Shown here: positions 20,635 to 55,929 of the stretch, piece by piece | Numbering within the stretch: position 1 is the first letter of the stretch | Layout: each line of letters starts with the position of its first letter | Assembly: GCA_963693365.1 (NCBI GenBank) | Contig: CAVNZM010000009.1 | Span: 1,674,001 to 1,738,000, forward strand | From: Amoebidium appalachense | Taxonomy: Eukaryota > Ichthyosporea | DNA length: 64,000 nt | Direction of reading: 5' to 3' | The notes under the pieces: generated by a model | Told to the model about the DNA's origin: nothing | Seen by the model: the letters and a program-made list of their open reading frames with translations, nothing else | The model's database searches: none | Program-made: the position numbers and the translations under genes

Positions 20635-21399
20635 TGTTGGAGTACACTGGTACTCCCGGCTAGCAATGTCTGTTAGAGAAAGTTTCTGAGCAATTGAATA
20701 ACTGTTTCAACACTCACTCGAGTGCATAGAGCTTTTGTTTACGGTCATATTCATATATGGTAGTTATATGTTTGAGCCAAAACTGTACCAATGACGAGCT
20801 TCACTAGCAACGTGCTAATTGTGCTCATTAATTAATATTCCCGGTTCAGATGATGTCATGTCTATATTTGCCACAGGATTCTATTCTTAGAGTGGTAGTG
20901 TGCTTTATTCCCGGATATTCTCAGAATATTTTTAGTTGTGTGAAGCAAGATTTACGTTTAACTGCAATTGGTGTGTTAAACACGTTTATTTGTGTGCTTT
21001 AGTGCAAGTTAACTAGCCACTCAACGTGCACAGTTAACTTTTATATCTTTAACGACTTGTTTTCATTGTGCTCTCTTTTCGGCCATGCTGTACATGGCCC
21101 ACCACCAGGGTGCACACGAGGCCACCATGAGGTGGCCAACGACTATATAAAGCAGTGCCTCCCATGTCACAAACATGGGAAGCAGAACGTTTGATTTACA
21201 CTTTTCTACTGTCGTTTCCAGTGCACAAAACACATAGACTAGTTACCCATCATACACGACACTATGTCTGACAACTTACAGTTGCAGCAACTAGTCCAAC
21301 TACTGGAGCAGAGGTTGGCCTCACAAGATGCAATCATTTCTGACTTACAGAAGGAACAACGTGCACTAGAACTAGCTTCTATGAACACAATGTCCAACA
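20635..21399 (+). repeat. 5' LTR of the inner element (765 bp)
   Basis: Same length and termini as the other LTRs; TATATAAA at about 21144-21151; gag ATG at 21264. Confidence 0.93.
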
Positions 21400-22247
21400 G
21401 GGTTATGGGCCCCTCACGTAATGATTCCATCAAGTTCAAGGTCGACATCCCTCTCTTCACTGGCATTGATAATGATTCAGGCACGGACTACCACACATGG
21501 GCCGAAACCATGTATGTCCAGCTTTCTGGTGCTGGTCTTCTCCACACCATCGCGCCCAGTACGGAGCACCCGGCTACCCGTGAACAGGTCGACACTGCCC
21601 GTTCCTACCTGTGGCAAGCACTCTCGGTTGACGTGCGTTGTATCCTAGAGTTAACACGCACCACCACACCTGCGGAGATATGGTCGGCCCTATCTGCCCA
21701 CTACCTGGAGCAATCTGAGGCCAATCAGTACGACCTTATCGGGCTGTACATGAATTCTACGCCTGAACCTACGGACACCGCGACGAAATACGCCATGAAA
21801 CTCCGCGGCTACGTGCGGCGCCTGGCCGATTACGGCACACAAATTGGTGATGCTCAAGTGCTGACCAAGCTCACCAACGACCTCGGCAAGGTGCCTTACT
21901 ACGAAATGCCTGTAATTGCCTACAAGATGACACCCAAGCCTACCGTGATGGGCCTCCTCCAACAGCTACGGGCATATGAGACCAGCCACCCACGTGCACG
22001 TGTGACTACCAGCTCCGGGCCGGCCGCCTTCACCACACGGGCTCCTCAACCTGTCATCTGCCACGGCTGCGGCAAACCAGGCCACATCAAGTCTCAGTGC
22101 CCCAACGGCAACGGCCAACACAGCAACTCTGGCAACAACCGTGGCAGCACCTACCCCAAGGGTTCCTGCGTCAACCACCCACTGTCTACCAGTCACACTA
22201 CCGCCATGTGCAAGGGGGGCAACCGTGCCAACGGCCGCAAACCCTAA
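21264..22247 (+). CDS. gag: Inner element Gag (327 residues)
   Basis: The ATG lies inside the LTR, and the first 45 codons are LTR sequence forming a Leu/Gln-rich coiled coil (LQLQQLVQLLEQRLASQ). The primer-binding site is then translated as RVMGP. A copia-type Gag core follows, then the CCHC knuckle CHGCGKPGHIKSQC and one CVNHPLSTSHTTAMC motif (C-x2-H-x5-H-x4-C). The frame stops at CCC TAA, 22242-22247. Gag would package RNA in cytoplasmic particles. The outer copy has CC instead of CCC here and no stop, so the stop is either a one-base insertion or a functional +1 frameshift site. The start inside the LTR recalls yeast Ty1. Confidence 0.88.
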   Translation: MSDNLQLQQLVQLLEQRLASQDAIISDLQKEQRALELASMNTMSNRVMGPSRNDSIKFKVDIPLFTGIDNDSGTDYHTWAETMYVQLSGAGLLHTIAPSTEHPATREQVDTARSYLWQALSVDVRCILELTRTTTPAEIWSALSAHYLEQSEANQYDLIGLYMNSTPEPTDTATKYAMKLRGYVRRLADYGTQIGDAQVLTKLTNDLGKVPYYEMPVIAYKMTPKPTVMGLLQQLRAYETSHPRARVTTSSGPAAFTTRAPQPVICHGCGKPGHIKSQCPNGNGQHSNSGNNRGSTYPKGSCVNHPLSTSHTTAMCKGGNRANGRKP

Positions 22248-25200
22248 GGGTGGTCCCCTCCCGCCTGGGTCCTGCATCAACCACCCTGCCTCTACTACCC
22301 ACACTACGGCACAGTGCAAGGGGGGGGCTGCCGCTCCCCGGGCTTTCCTCATGTCTAGCAACGACTGTGGCACCAACAAGGTGCTCCTCGACTCTGGAGC
22401 CACTGACCATGTGTGCCCCCGGCCCGATGTGTTCATCAACATGCGTGCGGCGCCTTACTCCACGGTCCAAGTAGCCGACAAGGGTGCATGTGCAGTGCTT
22501 GGGGTGGGCGACGTGTTCTTTTCCAGCACCATCGACGGCGTTACTGCGGTGCATCAGCTGACGGATGTACTCTACGTGCCCTCCATCCCCGACACTCTCA
22601 TCAGTGTGTTCACGGCAACTACCAACGGTGTTTTACCCCGCTTTGACACCCGCGGCGGCGTTAAGTTGTGCTACGGCGATCAAATTCTGGCCACCGGCTC
22701 GGCTGTCGGCACCAAGCTGTACCACATGGCGGTGTCTCTTCTGCGCGCGGACACAACCCCGGACGCCCAAACCACCACTGCTCCGCGTATCCTCAAGGTT
22801 ACTGCCGACCTCAACACGTGGCACTACCGTCTGGGCCATGCTGGCATTGACGCTGTACGCTCGGTCATCAAGTCTGCAGGCCTGTTGGTGGGTGGCGGTG
22901 CCAAGTCTCCGGGTGTGTGTGAGCCCTGTGCCCTCGGCAAAGCCCACCGTGTTGCCTTCTCCGAATCAACTAGCCAAGCTCCCCGGGTCCTAGCCAAGGT
23001 TCACAGCGACATCAGCGGCCCCTTCCCTCCCGCGATCGGTGGTGCTCAGTACTTGGCGACGTTCCACGACGAATTCACCGGCCACACCACGGCCGTGCCC
23101 CTCGTCAAGAAGTCGGACACACTGGCTGCATATGTGACGTACCACAAGGCGGCGGTTACCCAACACGGTGTTCCCATGCAGGTGTTTCAGTCCGACGGGG
23201 GGGGCGAGTACATGGGCACGGCCTTCGGGGACTACAATCGTGAGCATGGCATTCGCCATCAGATCACTACCACCGGCTCTCCTCAACAGAATGGGACTGC
23301 CGAACGACTGAACCGGACCCTCCTCGACATGGTTCGGGCACTCCTGCAGCAGTCCGGCCTTCCGGTGGGATTCTGGGCCGAGGCAGCTGTGACCGCGGCT
23401 TTTATACGCAACATGCTCCCGTCGCGAGCCACCGGCAGCCAATCGTCTCCCGCCCTGCTGTGGACCGGCATTCCTCCCGACTACAGCCGGCTCCGTGTCT
23501 GGGGCTCTCCCTGCTACGTCCATCAACAGGATACACCGAAACTGGCGCCTCGTGCCGTCAAGGGCATCTTCGTGGGCTACCCTCCTAACATCAAGGGCTA
23601 CAAGGTCTGGATTCCAGCAGCACACAAGATGACCGTCAGCCGTGACGTGCAGTTCGACGAGGCTGCTATTCTGCACCCCCTCCGTGATGTCCCATCTGAT
23701 TGGTCGACCGCACCGGCAATTCATCATTTTTTGGAGTCATCTGATTCGTCAAATCAGCCAGCCAATCACATCGTCCGGAATGATCAGCAATCTGATTCGT
23801 CTCGTCTGTCAGCCAATGGGACAGCGCCGAGTGATCAATTGGACATTCCGATCCTGCCCGAGCCTGCACATCGGCTCCCCCGGACGACCCGTAGTGGCGC
23901 TGTGTACAACGACCAACGTCGATGCCCGACTGCCAACGTGGCTGCTGCTACGGCCCCCCTTGCCCCCCAGGCTACGGCTCCTGCATCAACACCCATCAAG
24001 GCTTCCACCATTGTTGTCCCCAAGACTGTCCGGGCTGCACTCAAGAGTCCCCAGCGTCTGAAATGGGAGGAGGCTGCACACCGTGAGCTCAAGGCCCTGG
24101 AAGACAACGGCACCTTCACCCTTGTGCCCCGTCCAGAGGATGGCTCCACTGTCATTCCGGTCGGCTGGGTCTTTACGGTCAAGCAGGACAACGTCGGCAA
24201 CGTCACTGCTTTCAAGGCCCGGCTTGTGGCCCGGGGCAACTACCAGCAGCCTGGCCAGGACTATTTCGTCACCGAGTCACCTGTGGCTGCGCTGGCTACC
24301 ATCAGGCTGGTTTTGGCTACCTCCGTGGCCCAAGGTCTGCCTCTGCGCCACATCGACGTCAACACAGCATTCCTCAACGGCACCGTCAACGAGACCATCT
24401 ACATTGAGCAGCCCCCTGGCTTCGTCAACCCCTCGGCCCCCCATGCTGTCGGCTTGCTCCACAAGGCGCTCTACGGCCTAAAACAGGCACCGCGCCAGTG
24501 GTATGAGGCCCTCCGTGACCATCTCCTCGACCAAGGCTTCATTGTGAGTGCTGCTGACCCGTGCCTGTTCATCAAGAATGCCGGGACCCCAACATTTATT
24601 GCCCTTGCTGCCTACGTGGATGACTTCACCGTGACGGCCGCCACTGATGCGCTCATCGACGATTTTTTCACCAAGCTGGATGCTCGTTTCTCTGCCAAGG
24701 ACCTGGGTCGTCCTACCCTGCTCATCGGGCACACTCTTACCTGGCTGGAGGACGGGTCTCTGCGTCTGGGCCATCGTCAACACATCATCGACTTGGCTGC
24801 CCGTTTTCGTCTCACCCACATGTCCGGCACCAAGACCCCCATCGTCCCGGGCCAGGCCAGTGAAAGCAACAAGACCCCAGCCTACAGCAAGAAGGAGGAC
24901 TATGCCAGCCTGGTCGGTGCCCTGCTGTGGATTGCGCGTACCACCCGCCCCGACATTTCCCAGGCTCTGGGAGTCCTTACTCGACACATTCATGCGCCCA
25001 CCGTCACCCACTGGACTATGGCTACCAGAGTTGTAAGCTACCTGCTGGCCACCATCGACCTGGGTATTGTCTACCGTCCCGGCCCCCCCAACCTTGTTGG
25101 CTACTCCGACTCCGACTACGCCGAGGACCGCGACACCCGGCGCTCCACCACGGGCTATGTCTTCTTCATAAACTCCTCCCCTGTGTCCTGGGTGTCTCGG

Positions 25201-25563
25201 CTCCAGTCCATCACCACCCACAGCTCCACTGAGGCTGAATTTGTGGCCATGTCTGCTGCTACGAACGAGGCCCTATGGCTCAACTATGTGATGGACGACC
25301 TGGGCCTTAATCCTATCAATGAGCCCACCCCGGTGCCCATCCATGGGGACAATGAGTCTGCCCGGGCCCTGCTGGACACCCTGGGGGTTAAGCCCAAGAC
25401 CAAGCACATCGACGTCCGCTACTGCTCCGTCAAGGAACATCACCTGCTGGGCAACATCACTGTGGTCCCGGTGGCTTCTGCTGACAACAAGGCCGACATG
25501 TTCACCAAGGCCCTGTCTGCCTCTTTCTTCACCAAGGCCGTGGGGATGCTCAACATGTGCTGA
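22242..25563 (+). CDS. pol: Inner element Pol: protease, integrase, reverse transcriptase, RNase H
   Basis: The frame is open upstream of the gag stop and used from about 22242. In order it shows: a second C-x2-H-x5-H-x4-C motif (CINHPASTTHTTAQC); protease DSGATDH (Asp codon 22390); integrase zinc finger WHYRLGH...CEPC; integrase D,D(35)E with Asp codons at 23008 and 23194 and Glu at 23302, exactly 35 residues between the last two; reverse transcriptase with WVFTVKQD, HIDVNTAFLNG and the YVDD catalytic box at 24613-24624; and RNase H with YSDSDYAED, STEAEF, HGDNESA and KHIDVRY. It ends TGA at 25561-25563. All catalytic residues I know for these families are present. Expression needs a +1 shift at CCC TAA or an error in that C count. 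Confidence 0.92.
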
Positions 25564-25740
25564 GCACCCGTCATCAACCAACTGCGCCCTCATACTTCAG
25601 GGGGGGGGAGAGAGTTGCATCCGACTGTGCAACTACGTGTACCATACTAAAATTGAGTAGGGGAATCTTTATTGTCTGTATTTTGTGCACCTGAAGCACT
25701 CGAGCTCAGTTGCATTAATTCATACCACAATTATCCAATT

Positions 25741-25749
25741 GAGTAGGGG
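25741..25749 (+). other. Polypurine tract of the inner element
   Basis: GAGTAGGGG directly abuts the 3' LTR (25750), the position where plus-strand DNA synthesis starts in LTR elements. The outer element has the same tract at 26801-26809. A longer purine stretch (G-run then AGAGAG) lies at about 25600-25614. Confidence 0.7.
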
Positions 25750-26514
25750 TGTTGGAGTACACTGGTACTCCCGGCTAGCAATGTCTGTTAGAGAAAGTTT
25801 CTGAGCAATTGAATAACTGTTTCAACACTCACTCGAGTGCATAGAGCTTTTGTTTACGGTCATATTCATATATGGTAGTTATATGTTTGAGCCAAAACTG
25901 TACCAATGACGAGCTTCACTAGCAACGTGCTAATTGTGCTCATTAATTAATATTCCCGGTTCAGATGATGTCATGTCTATATTTGCCACAGGATTCTATT
26001 CTTAGAGTGGTAGTGTGCTTTATTCCCGGATATTCTCAGAATATTTTTAGTTGTGTGAAGCAAGATTTACGTTTAACTGCAATTGGTGTGTTAAACACGT
26101 TTATTTGTGTGCTTTAGTGCAAGTTAACTAGCCACTCAACGTGCACAGTTAACTTTTATATCTTTAACGACTTGTTTTCATTGTGCTCTCTTTTCGGCCA
26201 TGCTGTACATGGCCCACCACCAGGGTGCACACGAGGCCACCATGAGGTGGCCAACGACTATATAAAGCAGTGCCTCCCATGTCACAAACATGGGAAGCAG
26301 AACGTTTGATTTACACTTTTCTACTGTCGTTTCCAGTGCACAAAACACATAGACTAGTTACCCATCATACACGACACTATGTCTGACAACTTACAGTTGC
26401 AGCAACTAGTCCAACTACTGGAGCAGAGGTTGGCCTCACAAGATGCAATCATTTCTGACTTACAGAAGGAACAACGTGCACTAGAACTAGCTTCTATGAA
26501 CACAATGTCCAACA
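25750..26514 (+). repeat. 3' LTR of the inner element (765 bp)
   Basis: Followed by CATCA (26515-26519), the right copy of the target-site duplication, after which the outer element's RNase H sequence resumes. Confidence 0.93.
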
Positions 26515-26623
26515 CATCACTGTGGTCCCGGTGGCTTCTGCTGACAACAAGGCCGACATGTTCACCAAGGCCCTGTCTGCCTCTTTCTTCACCAAGGCCG
26601 TGGGGATGCTCAACATGTGCTGA
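26515..26623 (+). pseudogene. 3' end of outer element pol after the insertion
   Basis: Matches the last 36 or so codons of the inner Pol (ADMFTKALSASFFTKAV, ending TGA at 26621-26623). It is the continuation of 16441-20634, displaced by the nested element. Confidence 0.9.
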
Positions 26624-26809
26624 GCACCCGTCATCAACCAACTGCGCCCTCATACTTCAGGGGGGGGGAGAGAGTTGCATCCGACTGTGCAACTACGTGT
26701 ACCATACTAAAATTGAGTAGGGGAATCTTTATTGTCTGTATTTTGTGCACCTGAAGCACTCGAGCTCAGTTGCATTAATTCATACCACAATTATCCAATT
26801 GAGTAGGGG

Positions 26810-27574
26810 TGTTGGAGTACACTGGTACTCCCGGCTAGCAATGTCTGTTAGAGAAAGTTTCTGAGCAATTGAATAACTGTTTCAACACTCACTCGAGTGC
26901 ATAGAGCTTTTGTTTACGGTCATATTCATATATGGTAGTTATATGTTTGAGCCAAAACTGTACCAATGACGAGCTTCACTAGCAACGTGCTAATTGTGCT
27001 CATTAATTAATATTCCCGGTTCAGATGATGTCATGTCTATATTTGCCACAGGATTCTATTCTTAGAGTGGTAGTGTGCTTTATTCCCGGATATTCTCAGA
27101 ATATTTTTAGTTGTGTGAAGCAAGATTTACGTTTAACTGCAATTGGTGTGTTAAACACGTTTATTTGTGTGCTTTAGTGCAAGTTAACTAGCCACTCAAC
27201 GTGCACAGTTAACTTTTATATCTTTAACGACTTGTTTTCATTGTGCTCTCTTTTCGGCCATGCTGTACATGGCCCACCACCAGGGTGCACACGAGGCCAC
27301 CATGAGGTGGCCAACGACTATATAAAGCAGTGCCTCCCATGTCACAAACATGGGAAGCAGAACGTTTGATTTACACTTTTCTACTGTCGTTTCCAGTGCA
27401 CAAAACACATAGACTAGTTACCCATCATACACGACACTATGTCTGACAACTTACAGTTGCAGCAACTAGTCCAACTACTGGAGCAGAGGTTGGCCTCACA
27501 AGATGCAATCATTTCTGACTTACAGAAGGAACAACGTGCACTAGAACTAGCTTCTATGAACACAATGTCCAACA
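26810..27574 (+). repeat. 3' LTR of the outer element (765 bp)
   Basis: Ends TCCAACA at 27574 and is followed by CTCCC, the right target-site duplication, at the start of a C tract. Confidence 0.93.
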
Positions 27575-27575
27575 C

Positions 27576-27640
<65 letters not shown>
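27575..27640. repeat. (C)n(A)n tract at the right edge of the outer element
   Basis: A run of more than 30 C passes directly into about 28 A. It is the same kind of junction as at 1717-1772 and 32938-33004, and is the pre-insertion target sequence. Confidence 0.9.
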
Positions 27641-27643
<3 letters not shown>

Positions 27644-29670
27644 TGCTCTTAAGCATCCCCTTGCAACCCATCAACTACCGTGAAAGCCTTTTTTAGATAG
27701 GGCTTTACACGAGCATACACAAACAAACAAACACGCACACACAAACATACACACGGTGCACACACACACATACACACGGTGCACACACACACACACACAC
27801 ACACCCACACCACCACCACCACCACCACCACCACCACATGTCGTTTACACTTGGATGATTTACTGACCCAACTTGAACCCAATGCAATCCAACCCAACCC
27901 TCCCAACCCCCCCCCCCCCCCCCCCCCAACACGGAAAAAATAAATAGTGGAACTCGAACACACACACACACACACACACATACACACACACAGAACACAG
28001 GTTATCCATCTTGAGACTGCCTGCCGACGTCAGCAGTGACTTGAGCTGATATAGTACACTGACTCCTGATATCAATTGGCACTAGTCGCATGTACATGTT
28101 ACTTGCTTTACGGATAGTAGTGCCATTTACATAGCTGTTTCGGATGACCTCTCTGTTATTCGGATTATTGCTCTTTGGCAGTTGCTATAGAGTTATGAGC
28201 CACTAGAAAGCCTTAGTGCGGCAAGCGCCAATCTGTAATTTTTTGACTTAGGTGGGCTAGATGCTCCCTTCCCGAAGATAAAGCTACGGTGACCTTTGAC
28301 CAATACCATCATTGGGCCCCATAATGACATGTAAAGGGCGGTTCACACCCACACGTGGTAATCATCACAATTTAATGCCAGTATGCTTTCCTAGGGATAG
28401 AAATGTTCGTCATTCAACACCACTATGAAATAATTAAAATTCATGTTCATTATTGTCGTCGATGAGTATTACTGAAAATCATAATGAAGCTCCCACCGTA
28501 TCCTCATAATGATTTATGATACCTCTGATATTTATTATGAGTATATAGATAGTAATGAAAAACATGTAGTCATGGGGATTCACGCACCCTAAATTTTGCT
28601 GAGGACAGTCACACCAAACTTCATGTACCGTATACCACGGGACACAGGAGCTTTGGAACACAATTTTGGAACACAATGTACAAGCCTCAGGTTGGGGTAA
28701 CCTAACTTTACCCATCATCCGGATCTACCCCCCCCCCCCCCCCCAAAAAATAAAATAAAATAAAATAAAATAAAATAAATAATAATAGAATGAGAGGGGG
28801 GGGGGAGGGGGGGGGGGGAGGTAGAGAAGACTCCGAGAACCAAAGAACGAAATAAAAGGAAGAAAACAAAAAGAAAGAGGTGGACTAGAAGGTATGGAAA
28901 GAGGAGAGGATGTTGGAGGCCGGAGCTAATCATGAGGGATTGGGGAGCGGGGAGGGAGGGGGGGAGGGGGGGGGGGGGGGGGGGGAGGGGGGGGGGACGG
29001 GGAGGGGGAGGGGGGAGGGGGCAGCGTGAGGGGGGAAGGGGGCGGGGAGGGGGGAAGGGGGATTGCACTAAAAACTACTACACGCCTTGTTCTGGAGCGA
29101 CAAGATGGCAGTGCGCATTGCGTGTTATGAAACAATCATATTAACGAAGTGTAACCTCGTGCACGTGGGATCTGTTAACGGTGCAGCTGCAGTTGGCGCA
29201 CCCAAGGTTTTCAGATGCTACCGAGCAGTTCACAACAACGGTTACCAGTCTTACAAAGCGGTTACTTTTCTTTCTCATGTTTTCCACAACTAACACACAG
29301 GCGCTGCCTCTCACGAAGTGTGTCACATGTGGCTCTGGAGGGGCACTCCTTTGGAAACTGCCTCCGTGCACGGACAACTTTGCCATTATTGTACACAGCC
29401 TCGGCGGTAAGACGTATCGGCTCAGCTTGGCTCATACCGACTGTTAAAGTCCTAAAATCGACATTTATGTTTTAATAGCTAGAATTAAATATAAAATCAC
29501 GGTTTGCATCTTTCCGTTTTCTATTTGTGGCTCATTTGCACTTCTCAGGATCAGAATCAGGATCTGCGAAAACAGACGACGTCGACAGCAAACCGTTGTT
29601 TAGGTAAAAACACGTTCATATTTAAGCCTCCGTAAGCTCAACTCTGAGGGTAAAAGCGAAACACGAAAAA
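27641..29670. other. Intergenic region, no convincing gene
   Basis: Contains CA repeats (27730-27835, 27957-27993), a poly-C tract, an AAAAT pentanucleotide repeat (about 28745-28785) and a G/A-rich stretch (28793-29062). Between 28080 and 28700 the DNA is unique and AT-rich with frequent stops. Short ORFs at 29141-29450 on both strands overlap one another and carry no domain. Confidence 0.55.
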
Positions 29671-29835
29671 ATGGAGCCACCGGCACCGAGCTGTCATTCC
29701 CTGGCGGGGAGCTTTCCAAGAGATCTTTACGCTTTGTCAAGAGGAAACGTGTTTGGGTTGTTAAGAGGAATGTTGGCCCTTTCAATTCTGTGTCAAGAGT
29801 GCCTCATGCCTGACACCGCTGCACAACAATTGAAG
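29671..29835 (+). CDS. Possible first exon of the large plus-strand gene
   Basis: ATG at 29671 in good context (AAAAAATGG), then 55 codons beginning MEPPAPSCHSLAG and including VFGLLRGMLALSILCQECL, up to donor GTAATT. The protein-like composition and clean donor support a real exon. It ends in phase 0, whereas the exon starting near 30196 needs phase 1, so either a small exon lies between or 30205 is the true start and this belongs to another transcript. Confidence 0.4.
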
Positions 29836-30204
29836 GTAATTTATAGGTAGTGTTTTTGTCATTATCCGAGCACGCAGAATTTTTCCTCGTGCTGCGTGGC
29901 GTTCATCTGATCTTTACTGCTAGCTCATTTATTCACATGTCCCGCACAAGAGGAAACCTGGTTTTGTTTTCTTGGGTACGTCTCCTTCGTCGATGACCAC
30001 ACCCTTAAATGTGTGCATGCATGCACGTACCGTTATAATTATTATACTTCGTCGAATTCGTTTACACGGTGTGTTTATTTGGTCGACTAATGTCGAAGGC
30101 TAACATTGAAGACATGGGTCTTGGGCGTGTCGTAGAATTTTTTCCCCTTCTGTTCGTCCATTGACTTTGTTTGTGCAGATTCATGTTTTTAAGGTGAAAG
30201 CAAC

Positions 30205-53547
<23,343 letters not shown>

Positions 53548-55000
53548 CTATAAATACGTACAATACGGTGGTAGTTTTGCTCTAATAACCTCCAAAACAT
53601 CCCTGTCAACCACGCCGATATTACCCAGCACACACACATACCCACCCAACTCGCTCGGCTGCACCCACCTACCCACCAACCACCTATACCCCACCACACC
53701 CACAGGCAGCACAATCCCTTGCATAAGCGCAAACATAACAAACGGGTGCACTCTTAAGCCCGCATCCCCCTTTGGCGCCAAATTTCCACCGTTCCTCTCA
53801 TTCAAAATCATTCCTATACACGCACTCAAACACAAAAATGTACTTAAATACATGCCATACACTGGGTGGGTTGCTTCGATAAATGCCACAGCATGTGCCA
53901 ACCCACCCACTACACCACACACGGCACACACCATGTTCCCAAACCGACCCAGGTTGCTTGGTTGTTGGTAATGGGTTGCTAGTGCCAGGGCAGACCATAG
54001 AAGATAGAGGCCCCCAAACATGATCCAGTGACCTGAGCGCAAAACACATTGCATCGTCAGCTATTTCCCCCTGCTCATGAGCTGGTGCTCCCCGCCCTTC
54101 CCCATTCATTTCCCTCCCCCCAACCCCTGCAGCCTCTCTCCCATTCCAACAGTGCCCAGGGCATGTACGAAAAGGACAACGAACAGAAACGGGCAGCGGA
54201 AGGGGGATATTGAGAAGGGGGAGAAAAGAGAGCAAGAAGATTAGAGGAAGGGAATTGAATGAGAAAAGGGATTAAGGGTATGTATGGGCTAGGGGCCAGA
54301 AGTTGGGTGGGTGGGTGAGTGGGTGGGTGGGTGGATGGGGAGGGGGGCAGGGGGGGGGGGGGGGGGGGGGGGGGGACGGGCATGTCTTGCCTAGGTCTTC
54401 GTCCAGAAAATACACTAGCCGATGAATCTCTTCCGGCACCTTCTCTCTCAGACCCATGCTCAGGTTGTATTCGGCATAGAAAGTGTGCACTGCATTTGCA
54501 GTCCAATGCACACCGTGGCCATATGCAAATACGGCAAAAAAGAACCATGACATATGGTTTAAAATGGAATGTGGCGGAAGTATGTGTGCACACAGTGTGA
54601 TCAGAGAGATAAGCCATGTGGGTAGAATGGCTGTCACATAGATGAGCTCCATTTGCCGCACGTACACATTCCTGTGGATACGAAAGGGGGGGGGATTAGC
54701 ATTCCATTGATTCCAACAATGAAGGGGATTGGCTATTGATCACGTGTGTTGGTTACCGAGTGTTTGGGGTTGCCTTGGGAGGTTAGAGGGAAAGGGCCGG
54801 GGAGCTCTAGAAGGCACCAGTGCATGTAACAAGACTTTATCTACTACTGCACCTGAGCCTACTTTCCTTCTTCCTCCGCCAAACACAAGCAATCATATAT
54901 GTTATGCAGATTCCATCGAAGGGAAGTAAGGGGGGAGGGGGTGGGGGGGGGTGGATGATTTATACTCAGCTCTCCTGCTACCAATCCCTTGTCCCCCCTC

Positions 55001-55033
<33 letters not shown>

Positions 55034-55368
55034 ACCATCCTATCTCGATGTCTCCTTCTATGACTTGATCTAAGCCTCGGGTATGACTATTTGGATAGAG
55101 CAATGGAAAATGATTTTTTTTAGTGAGGGTAATAATCTAGCACTTTTACACAAAGGCTGAAAGGGTCCTGCCTATGTTGTATGGACAGGGGCAGTGTGTG
55201 TGTGTGTGTGTGTGGAGGGAGGGTGGGGAGGGGGGGGGGGGGCACGGCACCTATATAGGGTCACTGTTGTGGTTTTGTCGGAGTCAGCCCACAGGTGCAA
55301 GGCTATGGGTCCTAGAGTTAAAGCACACACGGCAAAGGGAACATGGCTGCTGGGTTGTGCTCCCACGT
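53548..55368 (-). CDS. Multi-pass membrane protein of unrecognised family (3' exons)
   Basis: Three phase-consistent exons: 55251 to about 55368, 54391-54671 and 53548-54032 (stop at 53548, C-terminus LPPYCTYL). The junction 54391/54390 uses a GC donor (CTAG/GCAAGA). Several hydrophobic helices are visible: VPFAVCALTLGPIALHLW, VTAILPTWLISLITLCAH, WFFFAVFAYGHGVHWTANAV, HWIMFGGLYLLWSALALATH, GNMVCAVCGVVGGLAHAVAF, YGMYLSTFLCLSACIGMI and a last one around FVMFALMQGIVLPVGVVG. Conserved-looking polar residues (HGVHWTANAVH, EEIHRL, FLDEDLGHW) could form a metal or active site in the membrane. The 5' end is missing; a minus-strand ORF beginning MLRRRIHTPDSPSPTTGP at 57010 might be upstream coding but has no clear donor. 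Confidence 0.65.
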
Positions 55369-55929
55369 GTCTGCCTTTAAACAGTAGTAGGTTTGTTGAT
55401 TAGTAACTATTAACATTATCACAGTTTCGTTGGTTTCGGTGTTGTGTTTTCGTGGGTTGGAGGAACGGTGGTGGCTAAAGAGAAAGAAAAAATGAAAGAG
55501 AAGAGAGTAGAGGGGCCGAAAGTTCTGAGGGAAGAGGGAGACCCCACCTTTTCGTAGAAATGGGGGGGGCGGGGGGGGACCATATGAGCACGTCCGTGTA
55601 TGAGTGAGTATAAAGGGTGTGCCTGCGGAGAAGAACGGCGGGAAGTGGAAGAATGGGGGAGGAAAGGGGGGGGGGGGGGTTTGAGATAAGAAGGGGTTGA
55701 CGCCGTAACGCATATCAAGTCTACTGATTTCGAGGTCTCTGGGGAAGGGGGGGGGGGAGGGGGGGAAGGAGATCCGGAAGAAGAAAAGCAAACCTGGAGA
55801 GGAGAAACTGGAAACCATGCCAAAAGGAATGACAATCTTGGGGAAAGTATGTGATTATACATAAGGGCTCGTAAATGGTTGTGGTTAACGCATTTCACAA
55901 GCTGGACACATAGTGTGTAAACATTATTA

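Larger units (their letters stand above)
20635..26514 (+). mobile_element. Inner full-length Ty1/copia LTR retrotransposon
   Basis: A complete 5,880-bp element: LTR 20635-21399, primer-binding site 21400-21412, gag and pol, a purine tract GAGTAGGGG at 25741-25749, and LTR 25750-26514. The two LTRs look identical. It differs from the outer copy by a handful of substitutions I noticed (21649, 23239, about 23923 and 24304) and two homopolymer length changes, so the copies are about 99.9% identical over about 4 kb. Gene order protease-integrase-RT-RNase H places it in the copia (Pseudoviridae-like) class. It is intact apart from the gag/pol junction. Confidence 0.95.
15812..27574 (+). mobile_element. 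Outer Ty1/copia LTR retrotransposon, interrupted by a second copy of itself
   Basis: The element starts TGTTGGA (15812) and ends TCCAACA (27574). It is flanked by the 5-bp direct repeat CTCCC at 15807-15811 and 27575-27579. Its parts are LTR 15812-16576, internal sequence 16577-20634, a 5,880-bp insertion of a second full copy plus a CATCA duplication, internal sequence resuming at 26515-26809, and LTR 26810-27574. Removing the insert restores a continuous internal region, so the apparent tandem array of four LTRs is a nest of two elements. Its reading frame is also broken by a G-tract length change at 18373-18379. Identical LTRs imply recent insertion. Confidence 0.93.

Noticed and set aside
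15812-27574. Simple tandem array of LTRs by unequal recombination or misassembly
   Set aside because: Two distinct, correctly placed 5-bp target duplications are explained only by nested insertion.
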